This document shows, in pieces, positions 1 to 8,377 of a stretch of DNA of 35,753 bases. Origin of the DNA: CAZFBA01 sp964517135. Lineage in GTDB: Bacteria > Cyanobacteriota > Vampirovibrionia > JBFMGH01. The translations under genes were made by a program, and so were the position numbers. The stretch is from contig CAZFBA010000036.1 in NCBI GenBank assembly GCA_964517135.1, positions 1 through 35,753 of the forward strand, in the 5' to 3' direction. The notes below the pieces were generated by a model. It made no database searches. It saw only the letters and a list, made by a program, of their open reading frames with translations, and was not told where the DNA came from. Positions within the stretch are counted from its first letter, which is position 1. Each line of letters opens with the position of its first letter.

Positions 1-5
1 CCCCT

Positions 6-52
6 CCCTGTTTTTGCTGGAATCAGCAATTTCTTAATTAATCAGAGGTTCC
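6..52 (-). repeat. Dispersed intergenic repeat A, copy 1
   Basis: On the minus strand this begins GGAACCTCTGATTAATTAAG and ends CAAAAACAGGG. By eye it matches 19165-19211 over 47 bases with a single difference, and its first ~30 bases match 35669-35700. It lies beyond the 3' end of groEL in non-coding DNA. The element may continue past the window edge. No coding capacity is visible. Confidence 0.8.
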
Positions 53-104
53 TATACTGAAAATTTATTGTTTGAAAGAAACAGGTGTTTGCTACCAGAA
101 ACAG

Positions 105-134
105 TTGAGCCGGGTCTATTTTGGCCCGGCTCAA
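105..134 (-). terminator. Hairpin downstream of groEL, probable terminator
   Basis: A perfect 10-bp inverted repeat, TTGAGCCGGG (105-114) and CCCGGCTCAA (125-134), encloses a 10-nt loop, 18 nt beyond the groEL stop codon. It is GC-rich against AT-rich flanks, as expected for a terminator stem. The following minus-strand sequence has only a weak U tract (CTGTTTC), so termination may be partial, or the hairpin may stabilise the 3' end of the mRNA. Confidence 0.55.
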
Positions 135-152
135 TCTAAAAGTTAATATTAA

Positions 153-1784
153 TTAATAATCCATTGGAGGCATTGGAGGCATTCCGCCACCGCCTGCGCC
201 TTTTTCTTCTGGAATATCTACAACTAAAGCTTCAGTGGTCAGAATCATACCGGCAATTGACCCGGCATTTTCAAGAGCTGATCTGGTTACTTTGGCAGGG
301 TCAACAATACCTGCTTCAACTAGATCAACAAATTGATTATTCATAGCATCGAAACCGTAGTTACCGTTTTGAGATTTAACTTTCTCTGCAATGACTTCGC
401 CACGTTCACCGGCATTATTGGCAATCATTTTCAGCGGAGCTTCAAGAGCCCTGATGAGAATCTCGCAACCGGTTCTTTCATCGCCAGAGAGTTCATTTTT
501 ATACTGCTCTAAAGCCGGAATAGTTTTAAGTAATGTGACGCCGCCGCCTGCAACAATACCTTCTTCAATAGCTGCACGAGTAGCATTCAGGGCATCTTCC
601 AGTCTTAATTTTTTCTCTTTAAGTTCTGTTTCAGTGGCTGCACCAACTTCAATTACTGCAACACCGCCAGAAAGCTTGGCGAGTCTTTCCTGTAATTTTT
701 CTCTATCATACTCACTGTCAGAGTCTTCTATCTGACGTTTGATTTGATTTACACGTTTTGCAACAGCATCTTTGGTTTCATCGCCGACAACAATAGTGGT
801 ATTCTCTTTTGTGACTGTTACACGGCGTGCTTTACCCATTTGCTGTATGGTAATGTTTTCTAATTTAAGGCCGAGGTCTTCAGTGAAGAGTTGTCCGCCA
901 GTTAATATAGCGATATCTTCTAACATAGCTTTTCTTCTGTCTCCAAACCCCGGAGCTTTAACAGCAACGCACTTTAATACTTTACGTAAAGAGTTAACAA
1001 CGAGTGTTGCAAGAGCTTCACCTTCAATGTCTTCTGCAATTATAAGCAATGACCTGCCTTCTCTTGCAACTTGCTCAAGAATAGGTACTAGGTCACTGAC
1101 CAGGTTAATCTTCTTATTAACACAGAGAACCATTGGATCATCAAGAACTGCATCCATTCTTTCAGTATCAGTAACGAAATAAGGTGAAATATAACCTTTG
1201 TCGAACTGCATACCTTCAACGATTTTCAATTCTGTGCCGGTGGTTTTTGACTCTTCAACGGTAATAACACCGTCATTACCGACTTTATCCATAGCATCAG
1301 AGATTAATTTGCCGATTTCATTATCATTACCAGCAGAAATTGTTGCAACAGAGGCAATAGAGTCTTTGCTTTCAACTTTTTTAGCACGTTTATGAATTTC
1401 TTCAACAACCTTGCCTACTGATTTGTCAATACCTCTTTTAATGCCCATCGGGTTGGCACCAGCAGCAACATTTTTCAGACCTTCTTTAACGATAGCCTGA
1501 GCTAATACAGCAGCTGTAGTAGTGCCATCACCTGCTACATCGTTTGTTTTGCTGGCAACTTCTTTAATTAACTGGGCGCCAGCGTTTTCCATGTTGTCTT
1601 CAAGGTCGATTTCTTTAGCGATGGTAACGCCATCGTTTACTATTTGCGGAGAACCAAATTTTTTCTCCAGAACAACATTTCTTCCTTTTGGGCCGAGTGT
1701 TACTTTAACAGCGTCGGCTACAGCATTTATACCTTTTTCAAGTGAACGTCTTGCTGTTTCATCGAATACAATTTTTTTGGCCAT
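153..1784 (-). CDS. groEL: Chaperonin GroEL (Hsp60)
   Basis: The product is the 60-kDa chaperonin that forms double heptameric rings and folds cytosolic proteins with ATP and the GroES lid. The 543-residue length is normal. The start MAKKIVFDETARRSLEKG, the ATP-site segment VAGDGTTTAAVLA near residue 85 and the ALNATRAAIEEGIVAGGG segment near 400 are classic family signatures. The C-terminal tail is GGGGMPPMPPMDY, a Pro/Met variant of the usual Gly-Gly-Met tail. The ATG is preceded by AAAGGAG, a strong ribosome binding site. It lies 24 nt downstream of groES and surely shares its transcript. Confidence 0.99.
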   Translation of the reverse strand: MAKKIVFDETARRSLEKGINAVADAVKVTLGPKGRNVVLEKKFGSPQIVNDGVTIAKEIDLEDNMENAGAQLIKEVASKTNDVAGDGTTTAAVLAQAIVKEGLKNVAAGANPMGIKRGIDKSVGKVVEEIHKRAKKVESKDSIASVATISAGNDNEIGKLISDAMDKVGNDGVITVEESKTTGTELKIVEGMQFDKGYISPYFVTDTERMDAVLDDPMVLCVNKKINLVSDLVPILEQVAREGRSLLIIAEDIEGEALATLVVNSLRKVLKCVAVKAPGFGDRRKAMLEDIAILTGGQLFTEDLGLKLENITIQQMGKARRVTVTKENTTIVVGDETKDAVAKRVNQIKRQIEDSDSEYDREKLQERLAKLSGGVAVIEVGAATETELKEKKLRLEDALNATRAAIEEGIVAGGGVTLLKTIPALEQYKNELSGDERTGCEILIRALEAPLKMIANNAGERGEVIAEKVKSQNGNYGFDAMNNQFVDLVEAGIVDPAKVTRSALENAGSIAGMILTTEALVVDIPEEKGAGGGGMPPMPPMDY

Positions 1785-1808
1785 TTTTTAAAACTCCTTT
1801 AAACTACT

Positions 1809-2120
1809 CTAGTTTTCAATTACGCCTAAAATATCTCTTTCACTGAGTATTTTATATTCTTCGCCATCAATTTTGATGTCTGTTCCACCGTATTTGGTGA
1901 AAAGAATAGTGTCGCCAGTTTTGACTTCCATCGGTTCACGTTTTCCGCTGTCAAGCATTTTGCCCGGGCCTACAGCTAAGACTTCGCCTTTCTGGGGCTT
2001 TTCTCTTGCTGAATCAGGAATGTAGATACCACCGGATGTTTTTTCTGTTTCGTCGATAACTTTAATAACGACTCTATCACCCAATGGTTTTAAATTAACT
2101 TTTTGAGAAGTGGTAGACAT
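1809..2120 (-). CDS. groES: Co-chaperonin GroES (Hsp10)
   Basis: This is the heptameric lid of the GroEL chamber. The 103-residue protein has the family core LKPLGDRVVIKVIDETEKTSGGIYIP, the mobile-loop region (about residues 23-36), a VGPGK turn and the C-terminal ILSERDILGVIE strand. A GGAGGG ribosome binding site lies at about 2131-2136 on the minus strand. I looked for a CIRCE operator (TTAGCACTC-N9-GAGTGCTAA) between 2121 and 2387 and saw none. A TTGACT hexamer at 2238-2243 (minus strand) could be a -35 box, but its -10 partner is poor. Heat regulation therefore cannot be read from the sequence. Confidence 0.98.
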   Translation of the reverse strand: MSTTSQKVNLKPLGDRVVIKVIDETEKTSGGIYIPDSAREKPQKGEVLAVGPGKMLDSGKREPMEVKTGDTILFTKYGGTDIKIDGEEYKILSERDILGVIEN

Positions 2121-2387
2121 GTTTTTTTACCCTCCAATTTATCATCACACAAAAATTTTATTAAATCTCATTTTAATATTGAAAATGCTTATCTTGTCTG
2201 GTGTTAATGAAAAATTAATTATTTGTCAGTCTCTTAGAGTCAATTAATAGTAAATATATTAAATGGTATTAAAGAAAACAGAAAAGGTTAATCTTTAGCA
2301 AGCCACCTGGAGCGAAATAATGCAGTAAATATGTTACCGAACTATAAACATATTAAAATATAATTTATATAAAATACACAAAACACA

Positions 2388-3326
2388 CTATTGTTTAATT
2401 TGATCTATATATGGCAAAGATGCTATGCCTATAATACCGGCATTGTTGCCGAGTTTTGCTTTTTTAATTTCAATTCTGGAAGGAGATTTGTTGCTTACCA
2501 GAGAGTTAAGTTCTTTAAAATCGATGTGTTCAGCCATAGATCCTCCCAGAACAATGGAATCAGGGTCAAAGACATTCATTAGGCTTATAAGACCGCTGGA
2601 AAGGTGTTCAAGCCAGATGTTATATATTTTAAGACAGGTAGAGTTATTGTTTTTAATTCCTTCAATGACTGTGAAGCTGTCATAATTAGCAGGATTCTTG
2701 TTGAGTTTTTTTGCTATTATTCTGGCTGTTGTTGTCAGCCCTGTCCCTGATGCGTATGCTTCCCAGCAGCCATGTTTGCCGCATGTGCAGGGTCTATCTT
2801 TATCCTGAGATATAATTATATGGCCGCATTCACCGGCAGCAAATTGACTTCCTCTGAAGATTTTATTGTTGATGATTATGCCTGCGCCTATGCCTGTTCC
2901 TATTGTAAGTACAATTGTATTTTTTGTACCTCTAGCAGCACCAAAAAGGTATTCTCCAATAGCGGCGGCGTTGGCGTCGTTATCTATATATGTATTAATA
3001 TTAAAAGTAGTTTCTATTGTATCTTTAAAGTTTATGCTGTTATAGCCAGTCGGGAGATTTTCTGTAGCACTCAATACCTGGCCTGTAGTAACATCTACGA
3101 CCCCTGCTGTAGCAATACCGATGTTTGAGGTAGTATAGTTATCTTTTAAGTTTAATATCATCTGAATTACGGCTTGTTTTATTTCTTCTAATGTCTGAGG
3201 TGTTTTTATTTTATGGATCTCACCTTTAATTTTACCTTGATAGACCAGGGCGCTGCTAATTTTAGTGCCTCCAATATCTATACCTATGGTGTATGTAATC
3301 TCATTGTCTGTTATCATTGCTGGCAT
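2388..3326 (-). CDS. ROK-family sugar kinase (glucokinase or ManNAc kinase-like)
   Basis: A 312-residue ATP-dependent sugar kinase of the ROK family. Visible motifs are the phosphate-binding IGIDIGGTK (residues 14-22), IDNDANAAA with the probable catalytic base Asp117, and the zinc site GECGH (His169) with CTCGKHGCWEA (Cys180, 182, 187). Family members phosphorylate glucose, N-acetylglucosamine, N-acetylmannosamine or allose. Motifs alone do not fix the substrate. Its start overlaps the nanE stop (TAATG, one shared base), so the two are translationally coupled; this favours an amino-sugar such as ManNAc (NanK role). A second in-frame Met at residue 4 is an alternative start. Confidence 0.9.
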   Translation of the reverse strand: MPAMITDNEITYTIGIDIGGTKISSALVYQGKIKGEIHKIKTPQTLEEIKQAVIQMILNLKDNYTTSNIGIATAGVVDVTTGQVLSATENLPTGYNSINFKDTIETTFNINTYIDNDANAAAIGEYLFGAARGTKNTIVLTIGTGIGAGIIINNKIFRGSQFAAGECGHIIISQDKDRPCTCGKHGCWEAYASGTGLTTTARIIAKKLNKNPANYDSFTVIEGIKNNNSTCLKIYNIWLEHLSSGLISLMNVFDPDSIVLGGSMAEHIDFKELNSLVSNKSPSRIEIKKAKLGNNAGIIGIASLPYIDQIKQ

Positions 3327-4030
3327 TACTTAATTATGTTTACAAACTTATGTGTGATCAGTTGTGGACGTGTAATAGCAGACCCTATGACAACTGCAAA
3401 AGCTCCTTTTTCAAAGGCTATTTTAACATGATCAGGCGTTTCAATACGTCCTTCAAGTATAACAGGTCTATCGGTATATTTAATAAGCCTGTCAAGCAAT
3501 TCAAAGTCAGGCCCGTTAGTGGCTTTTGAGTAAGCAGTGTAACCAGCCAGTGTAGTAGAAAGTATATCAGCCCCGAGTTCACAGGCATTAAGGCCTTCAT
3601 CTATTGTTGAGATATCTGCCATAACCGGGCAGTTTAGTTCAGAATGAATACGCTGTATTAACACTTCAAGGTTTTCGGCAGGTCGCTTACGGCTGGTTGC
3701 ATCTATGGCTATGATATCTGCACCAGCTTTGTAGATGGCTTCAGCATCCTGAAATGCTGGTGTAATATAGACAATTTCTTTATAGTTTTCAGGAATAATA
3801 TCAGGCTTGGTGATACCTATAACTGGCAGGTCTGTTAGCATTTTAGCAAGGTGTATGTGAGAGGGGCCTGCAAGTCGTAATCCCTGGGCACCACCGTTTA
3901 TCACAGATTGTATCATGGCCTTCATTGCTTCATCAGGATAAAAAGGCTCATTAATAGAAGCCTGAGAAGATACAATAATAGAATTTTCAAGTTTTTTTAC
4001 GATCGGGAAATAAATACGACGCCCAGACAT
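3326..4030 (-). CDS. nanE: N-acetylmannosamine-6-phosphate 2-epimerase NanE
   Basis: A (beta/alpha)8-barrel enzyme interconverting ManNAc-6-phosphate and GlcNAc-6-phosphate. The 234-residue length is normal. Family motifs are clear: IIVSSQA near the N terminus, GGAQGLRLAG, IAIDATSRKRP, MADISTIDEG, STTLAGYT, VILEGRIETPD and AVVIGSAITRP. The chosen ATG lies inside the end of the upstream membrane-protein gene (34-nt overlap), and its stop overlaps the ROK kinase start. No sialic acid lyase (NanA) or sialic acid transporter is nearby. The enzyme may therefore run in the biosynthetic direction, feeding ManNAc(-6-P) to the NeuB-type synthase at 18130-19011. That direction is inference. Confidence 0.95.
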   Translation of the reverse strand: MSGRRIYFPIVKKLENSIIVSSQASINEPFYPDEAMKAMIQSVINGGAQGLRLAGPSHIHLAKMLTDLPVIGITKPDIIPENYKEIVYITPAFQDAEAIYKAGADIIAIDATSRKRPAENLEVLIQRIHSELNCPVMADISTIDEGLNACELGADILSTTLAGYTAYSKATNGPDFELLDRLIKYTDRPVILEGRIETPDHVKIAFEKGAFAVVIGSAITRPQLITHKFVNIIK

Positions 4031-4374
4031 ATAAGAATAGTCCCTATAATTCGAGGTAATGTGAGAACTTCACCAAATTTAAATACTGAAATAAGCATTA
4101 TCAATATATAACTGGTTGCAAGCATAGGATAAGCAAAACTTAAATCAACTCTTGATAAAACTACAAGCCATATTATAGCGCCAAAGCCATATAAAAACAA
4201 TCCTGCCCATATGATGGGCCTGACTACAACGGTTTTTGCTGTTTCAACATAGTCTGTCTTTAAATTTACTTCTATTCTGCCGACTTCATTCATGCCTGTT
4301 TTTAGGCAGGTCTGGCCTGCGACGGCGATGCTGATTGCAAGAAGTATTAGAATTAAAGACTTTACCAGTTCCAT
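3997..4374 (-). CDS. Small EamA/SMR-like four-helix membrane protein
   Basis: A 125-residue very hydrophobic protein with four predicted membrane helices: about 3-20, 50-70, 76-96 and 103-121. The segment LSRVDLSFAYPMLATSYILI resembles the conserved helix 3 of EmrE/EamA half-size transporters (VLSRVPLSVAYP-type), as in ArnE/ArnF flippase subunits. Family members export small cations or flip lipid-linked sugars. The substrate cannot be told here. It is first in the unit, with nanE and the ROK kinase, and overlaps nanE by 34 nt, which hints at an amino-sugar or envelope-glycan role. Such half-size proteins generally act as dimers. Confidence 0.75.
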   Translation of the reverse strand: MELVKSLILILLAISIAVAGQTCLKTGMNEVGRIEVNLKTDYVETAKTVVVRPIIWAGLFLYGFGAIIWLVVLSRVDLSFAYPMLATSYILIMLISVFKFGEVLTLPRIIGTILICLGVVFISRS

Positions 4375-5007
4375 TGTTTGAATCCTCTATGATTTATAAA
4401 GATTTAGATACATTCAATCAGGGGTAATCTTATATTTGTTGCGTCATTCAAATTAATAGTATTCTAAATTGTTGAATAAATAAATTTCGTAAAGTTTTAT
4501 TGCCTTAAATTGCATAATATTAAGGGTTAAAAAAACTTTTTACAACTGTTTACCTTTCCGGAAATGTATCGTATCGAGAGAGTTTTTTTCTTTTATCTGT
4601 ATACAATAACTAGCAAAAACATTTACATTAGATTGTAACAAGAGCTCACAATTGAATGTAGATTCTATTTCAGGTATATTGAATAAAATCCTCTCATATG
4701 CATTGTTTTAATGTGCTAAAACATAATAATAACAATAAAAAGAGAGGTTTTGTTAAACCGTTAACATTTATTACAGGCAGTTAAATAATTTATCAAATGA
4801 AAAATTCAGCCAGCACAGAGGGTTTAGGATGTTTATAAACGTTACAAATTGTTTTCAATAGTAAAGATAAAAACTTTATTTATTAAATGTTTATGTTAGG
4901 ATAAGAGTCAAAATAGGAGCAAAATACTACAGCTTCTGATAAGCAATCCACACAAACCCCTAATGTAGTAATTTCATTTTAGAGTAAAAGAATTTTGGAG
5001 GAAGATC
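4375..5007. other. 633-nt non-coding region between divergent genes
   Basis: This gap separates the leftward transporter/nanE/ROK unit from the rightward GH57 gene and must hold promoters for both. It is strongly AT-rich, with many stops in all frames and no convincing small ORF. I see a nested hairpin (4690-4747, listed separately) but no known riboswitch or tRNA. The GH57 ribosome binding site GGAGGAAG lies immediately before 5008. I did not find a -35/-10 pair that I would trust. Confidence 0.6.
4690..4747. other. Nested inverted repeats in the GH57 leader region
   Basis: An outer CCTCTC (4690-4695) / GAGAGG (4742-4747) pair encloses an inner perfect 7-bp hairpin, TGTTTTA (4704-4710) and TAAAACA (4717-4723), with a 6-nt loop. 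The inner stem is AT-rich and weak. It could be a leader structure or terminator remnant, or it may be chance in AT-rich DNA. Confidence 0.25.
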
Positions 5008-6729
5008 ATGAGTATAGGCTCATTTGTATTTATGTTACACGGCCACTTGCCTTATTATAGAAAAGCAGGGATGTGGCCTTTCGGCGAAGAAAACGTCTAT
5101 GAGTGTATGGCTGGTAGCTATATTCCTCTGCTTGATGTCATTGAAGAACTTTATAACGAAGGCATTAAAGCCAAGCTAACAGTAGGTATTACACCAATAT
5201 TAGCAGAACAATTAGCCGACGAGCATTTGAATAAAGGTTTTGAAAATTATCTTGAAACCAAAATCAAAGCAGTTAGTGAAGATATTGAAAGATATCCGGA
5301 TCCCAATGTAGCGCATTCACAACACCTTGAATATCTTGCAAAGTTTTATTATGAGTGGTATACCAAAATTAAAGACCACTATATAAACAGATATAACAGG
5401 AATCTTATTGGGGCATTTAAGAAATATAACGATCTTGGTTGTATTGAAGTTACTACATCAGCTGCAACTCACGGGTTTAGCCCATTATTAGCAACAGAAA
5501 CATCATTAAACGCCCAGTATAGAGTGGGTGTTGAGACATATAAAAAGTTCTTTGGTAAAAATCCAAAAGGATGCTGGTTACCTGAATGTGCTTATCGCCC
5601 CGGCTATGAAGCTACTGATCAGCAGGGCAATAAAACTTATCGTCCACCGATTGAAGTTTCACTTTTTAACAATAACCTTGAATACTTCTTTACAGAATCA
5701 CACGTTATAGAAGGTGGTGTATCTGTAGGAAGCAGAAGAGTTGTAGGTATTTATGGAAATATAGAATATATTCCGTTACCTTCAAGACCCCCGACAGGTC
5801 TGACGACATACGAAGCATACTGGATGCAGGGTGCTCAGGTGGCTGTTATGGGAAGAAATGACAGAGCAGGTTTCCAGGTCTGGTCTGCTGCACACGGTTA
5901 CCCGGGTGATGGATGTTATCGTGAATTCCACAAGAAAGACGATAAATCAGGTATGAATTACTGGAGAATCACTTCTCCTACTACAGATCTCGGAGCTAAA
6001 ATGCTCTATGACCCTGTATTAGCAATGAATCGTATAGGTGAAAACTCTGATCACTATGTGGATCTTGTTTATCACCTTTTAAATGATTATAAAAATTCTA
6101 CAGGCAAAGAAGGGCTTATTATGGTATCTTTTGACGCTGAGCTCTTTGGTCACTGGTGGTTTGAAGGTCTTGAGTGGATTAAACAAATTATTAAAAAGCT
6201 CCACGAGCATATTCCTTCTGTTCAACGACGTTCAGCCAGTGAATATCTAGAAGAACACAAACCTTCAGCTGCTGTAACTTTACCTGAAAGCTCCTGGGGT
6301 CAGGGTGGTCACTTCTGGGTATGGCAAAATCACCAGACAGAATGGATGTGGACCATTATTCATTCTGCTGAATACAGAATGGAAAGCATTGTCGAAAAGT
6401 TCAAAGAAGAAAAAGACCCGATTAAAGTTAGAGCTCTCAATCAATTAGCAAGAGAATTACTGTTATTACAATCTTCTGACTGGCCATTCCTTATTACAAC
6501 TTGGCAGGCCAGAGACTATGCTACTGATAGATTTCTTGAACATAAAGATAACTTTGAAAAACTGGCTTCTCAAATTGAAAATGGTCAGATTGATGAGTCT
6601 TATCTGGGTTATTTAGAAGATAAAGACAATCCTTTTAGCCATGTAGACTATAAAGTATATTTAAAAGAAGCAGTGCCGCATCTTTCAGAAACAGCAAACC
6701 CTGTGCCATCAGCTACTTCTAATTCTTAA
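5008..6729 (+). CDS. GH57 1,4-alpha-glucan branching enzyme
   Basis: A glycoside hydrolase family 57 protein of 573 residues, probably making alpha-1,6 branches in glycogen-like glucan. Motifs in order are FMLHGHLPYY (residues 8-17, His-x-His), GCWLPECAYRPG (nucleophile Glu193) and VSFDAELFGHWWFEG (acid/base Asp376). The length and the CWLPECAY/FDAELFGHWWFEG pair match the branching-enzyme subgroup better than GH57 amylopullulanases or 4-alpha-glucanotransferases. No signal peptide is visible, so it is cytosolic. A GGAGGAAG ribosome binding site precedes the ATG. It stands alone between a long non-coding leader and a perfect terminator, so it is probably monocistronic. Confidence 0.92.
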   Translation: MSIGSFVFMLHGHLPYYRKAGMWPFGEENVYECMAGSYIPLLDVIEELYNEGIKAKLTVGITPILAEQLADEHLNKGFENYLETKIKAVSEDIERYPDPNVAHSQHLEYLAKFYYEWYTKIKDHYINRYNRNLIGAFKKYNDLGCIEVTTSAATHGFSPLLATETSLNAQYRVGVETYKKFFGKNPKGCWLPECAYRPGYEATDQQGNKTYRPPIEVSLFNNNLEYFFTESHVIEGGVSVGSRRVVGIYGNIEYIPLPSRPPTGLTTYEAYWMQGAQVAVMGRNDRAGFQVWSAAHGYPGDGCYREFHKKDDKSGMNYWRITSPTTDLGAKMLYDPVLAMNRIGENSDHYVDLVYHLLNDYKNSTGKEGLIMVSFDAELFGHWWFEGLEWIKQIIKKLHEHIPSVQRRSASEYLEEHKPSAAVTLPESSWGQGGHFWVWQNHQTEWMWTIIHSAEYRMESIVEKFKEEKDPIKVRALNQLARELLLLQSSDWPFLITTWQARDYATDRFLEHKDNFEKLASQIENGQIDESYLGYLEDKDNPFSHVDYKVYLKEAVPHLSETANPVPSATSNS

Positions 6730-6751
6730 GAAAGTGGTAATTATATAATTG

Positions 6752-6787
6752 ATAATCGCCCTGAATCTCAGGGCGATTATTTTTTTA
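6752..6787 (+). terminator. Intrinsic terminator after the GH57 gene
   Basis: A perfect 13-bp stem, ATAATCGCCCTGA (6752-6764) and TCAGGGCGATTAT (6768-6780), with a 3-nt loop is followed by TTTTTTT. It starts 22 nt after the GH57 stop and is a textbook rho-independent terminator. The A-rich left side could also let it serve the opposing cpaB transcript. Confidence 0.95.
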
Positions 6788-6815
6788 TAATAAATAACCA
6801 GAATGATAGATTTTT

Positions 6816-6841
6816 GTTTTCGATTTTCAAAAATTGAAAAC
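6816..6841. repeat. Head-to-head remnant of repeat C inverted ends
   Basis: The 26 bases from GTTTTCGATTTTC to AAAAATTGAAAAC are a near-perfect palindrome (11 of 13 pairs). The left half equals the inner terminal repeat of family C (TTTTCGATTTTCAAAA at 13760 and 19705). The right half resembles its inverted partner. It looks like a C element that has lost its interior, joined directly to repeat B copy 1. The deletion origin is inference. Confidence 0.5.
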
Positions 6842-6941
6842 AGGCTAATATTCAGGAAAACTTCAGGAGTGCACTTAGTGCACTCCTGAGAGTCTTTTAT
6901 TTCATACTATACTAGAATTAAACAATTCTAAAACACCTGCC
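6837..6941 (+). repeat. Dispersed repeat B, copy 1, with a 25-nt palindrome
   Basis: The element runs from AACAGGCTAATATT to AAAACACCTGCC. Its core is a perfect palindrome at 6864-6888, with arms CAGGAGTGCACT and AGTGCACTCCTG around one base. By eye it matches 35589-35668 on the plus strand and 19410-19531 on the minus strand. It sits between the convergent GH57 and cpaB genes, where the hairpin could act as a terminator or transcript barrier. Confidence 0.85.
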
Positions 6942-6991
6942 ATTTATCCGCTGAAATCTAATTTTACAGGTTGTTAAGCCTTTTCAATAAC

Positions 6992-8080
6992 TTAAATTTC
7001 AGTTTCAAAAGAGACTTCCTGTCTTGAGTTAGCCTGTATGACTTCAATACTGTGTGTTCTGGTTTGTGCTGTTGGTGGTGTTGGTGGTGGCAGGCCGTCA
7101 GCATCATTAATAATTGAATTAAGATCAATATTAGTACCAGAAGAATAACCGTCTGTAGGGGGTCTTGGCAGGTCTATATCAGGTATAACAATATCCTGGT
7201 TATCTAATGATATGTTGCCAGTGATTAATTCACCTGTATCTGTGGCTACTTTATCGACTTCAGTGTTGTCTTGAAAGCTTCTGAGTATAACCTGAATGTT
7301 ACCGTTGCCGTTATCATATGCTAGGGCTACCTTTGTAGCATCCTGAGCAGGTATAGCAATTGTAATTGTTGAAGATTTTTCTTCTTTTGCAGCTCTGGGG
7401 CCTCTGCTGGTAGCTGCACTGCCTGATGAAGTTGCCAGCACTCTTACATTTTGTATGAGAAGTTTTGAGACTTTTTCGTTTGATTTGCCATCAGTTGATT
7501 TTGGGACTACAGTTAGCAGGTCAACTCTTGAGCCAGGCATAAGGAATCCGCCTACACCTGAGATATTATCTACTGGCAGGGTTATAGCTCTGTATCCCGG
7601 GGGGATCTCCAGAGTCTGGGTATCTTTATCAATCAACTTATTAGGAAGAATAGGCTCTCCTGATGCTACATCAGCACTTACAATACGTCCAAGAAGCGAT
7701 TCAGGATAGTTGAAAGCATTAACAGGCACTGCTTCAGCTGGCCATTCTTTAACATCCATTATTTCGTGGCTCAATCTGGTTCCTGCTTCTATTGGTTTGC
7801 TTGCAATAACAACATTTAATGTGTTTTTCTGTTCTTCCTGCACTGGTCTTGCCAGTGAAGTGGTACGTGCAGCTAATTTTGCAGCACGTTTTTGCTCGTC
7901 AAGTTCTTCCTGAAGGGTTTTAATCTGGGCTTCTAGATGTTGTTTTGATTGTGAAACCTGTGTTATTTGGCCACCCAGACCACTGAAGAGCATAAATAAT
8001 ATAACCATTAATAATACTGCTACGCCAAGTGCAATAATTAATCGAGTATTTTTCTTTTTAGATTTCCTTGATATAGCCAT
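6992..8080 (-). CDS. cpaB: Tad/Flp pilus assembly protein CpaB (RcpC)
   Basis: A 362-residue inner-membrane-anchored periplasmic protein of the Tad pilus. A basic N terminus (SRKSKKK) is followed by a membrane helix at about 13-35, then a short coiled coil (about 40-66). The SAF domain follows (about 88-160: VVIASKPIEAGTRLS to GEPILPNKLI), then the RcpC domain with GYRAITLPVDNISGVGGFLMPGSRVDLL, the signature of CpaB. The C-terminal 90 residues are proline-rich and less conserved. In the family it helps the secretin CpaC assemble. Here it is about 11 kb from, and on the opposite strand to, the other Tad genes (19991-26387), which is unusual because it normally sits just upstream of cpaC. Confidence 0.9.
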   Translation of the reverse strand: MAISRKSKKKNTRLIIALGVAVLLMVILFMLFSGLGGQITQVSQSKQHLEAQIKTLQEELDEQKRAAKLAARTTSLARPVQEEQKNTLNVVIASKPIEAGTRLSHEIMDVKEWPAEAVPVNAFNYPESLLGRIVSADVASGEPILPNKLIDKDTQTLEIPPGYRAITLPVDNISGVGGFLMPGSRVDLLTVVPKSTDGKSNEKVSKLLIQNVRVLATSSGSAATSRGPRAAKEEKSSTITIAIPAQDATKVALAYDNGNGNIQVILRSFQDNTEVDKVATDTGELITGNISLDNQDIVIPDIDLPRPPTDGYSSGTNIDLNSIINDADGLPPPTPPTAQTRTHSIEVIQANSRQEVSFETEI

Positions 8081-8377
8081 TCATTTATCCCTGTTTTTTA
8101 TTAACAACCTCTCATATTAATAATTGTATCGACATATATTCTTGAAAATTTAGTCTGGAAAATAAATTTGTAAAATAAAGTCATTAAATATACAACAAAC
8201 CATTAATAAAATAGCAGTAATTGTTGTTATGAATAATCCTCTAATTGCTGTATCTTTAAAACAGGCATTTTAAGCAGGTTTAAGCGTATCAGATTGATCC
8301 AGGTATAAATATTTAGACGACATTCAATAATATTTTATTCCAGTTTTGTTTAAAAGTTTACAAATAATTATAACAAG

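Noticed and set aside
391..1791. Long plus-strand frames (114, 136 and 89 codons) opposite groEL
   Set aside because: They are antisense shadows of a highly conserved gene. They have no ribosome binding site logic and no recognisable product.
6864..6888. Repeat B palindrome as a CIRCE operator (GAGTGC similarity)
   Set aside because: It lacks the TTAGCACTC-N9-GAGTGCTAA spacing and is not upstream of a heat-shock gene.
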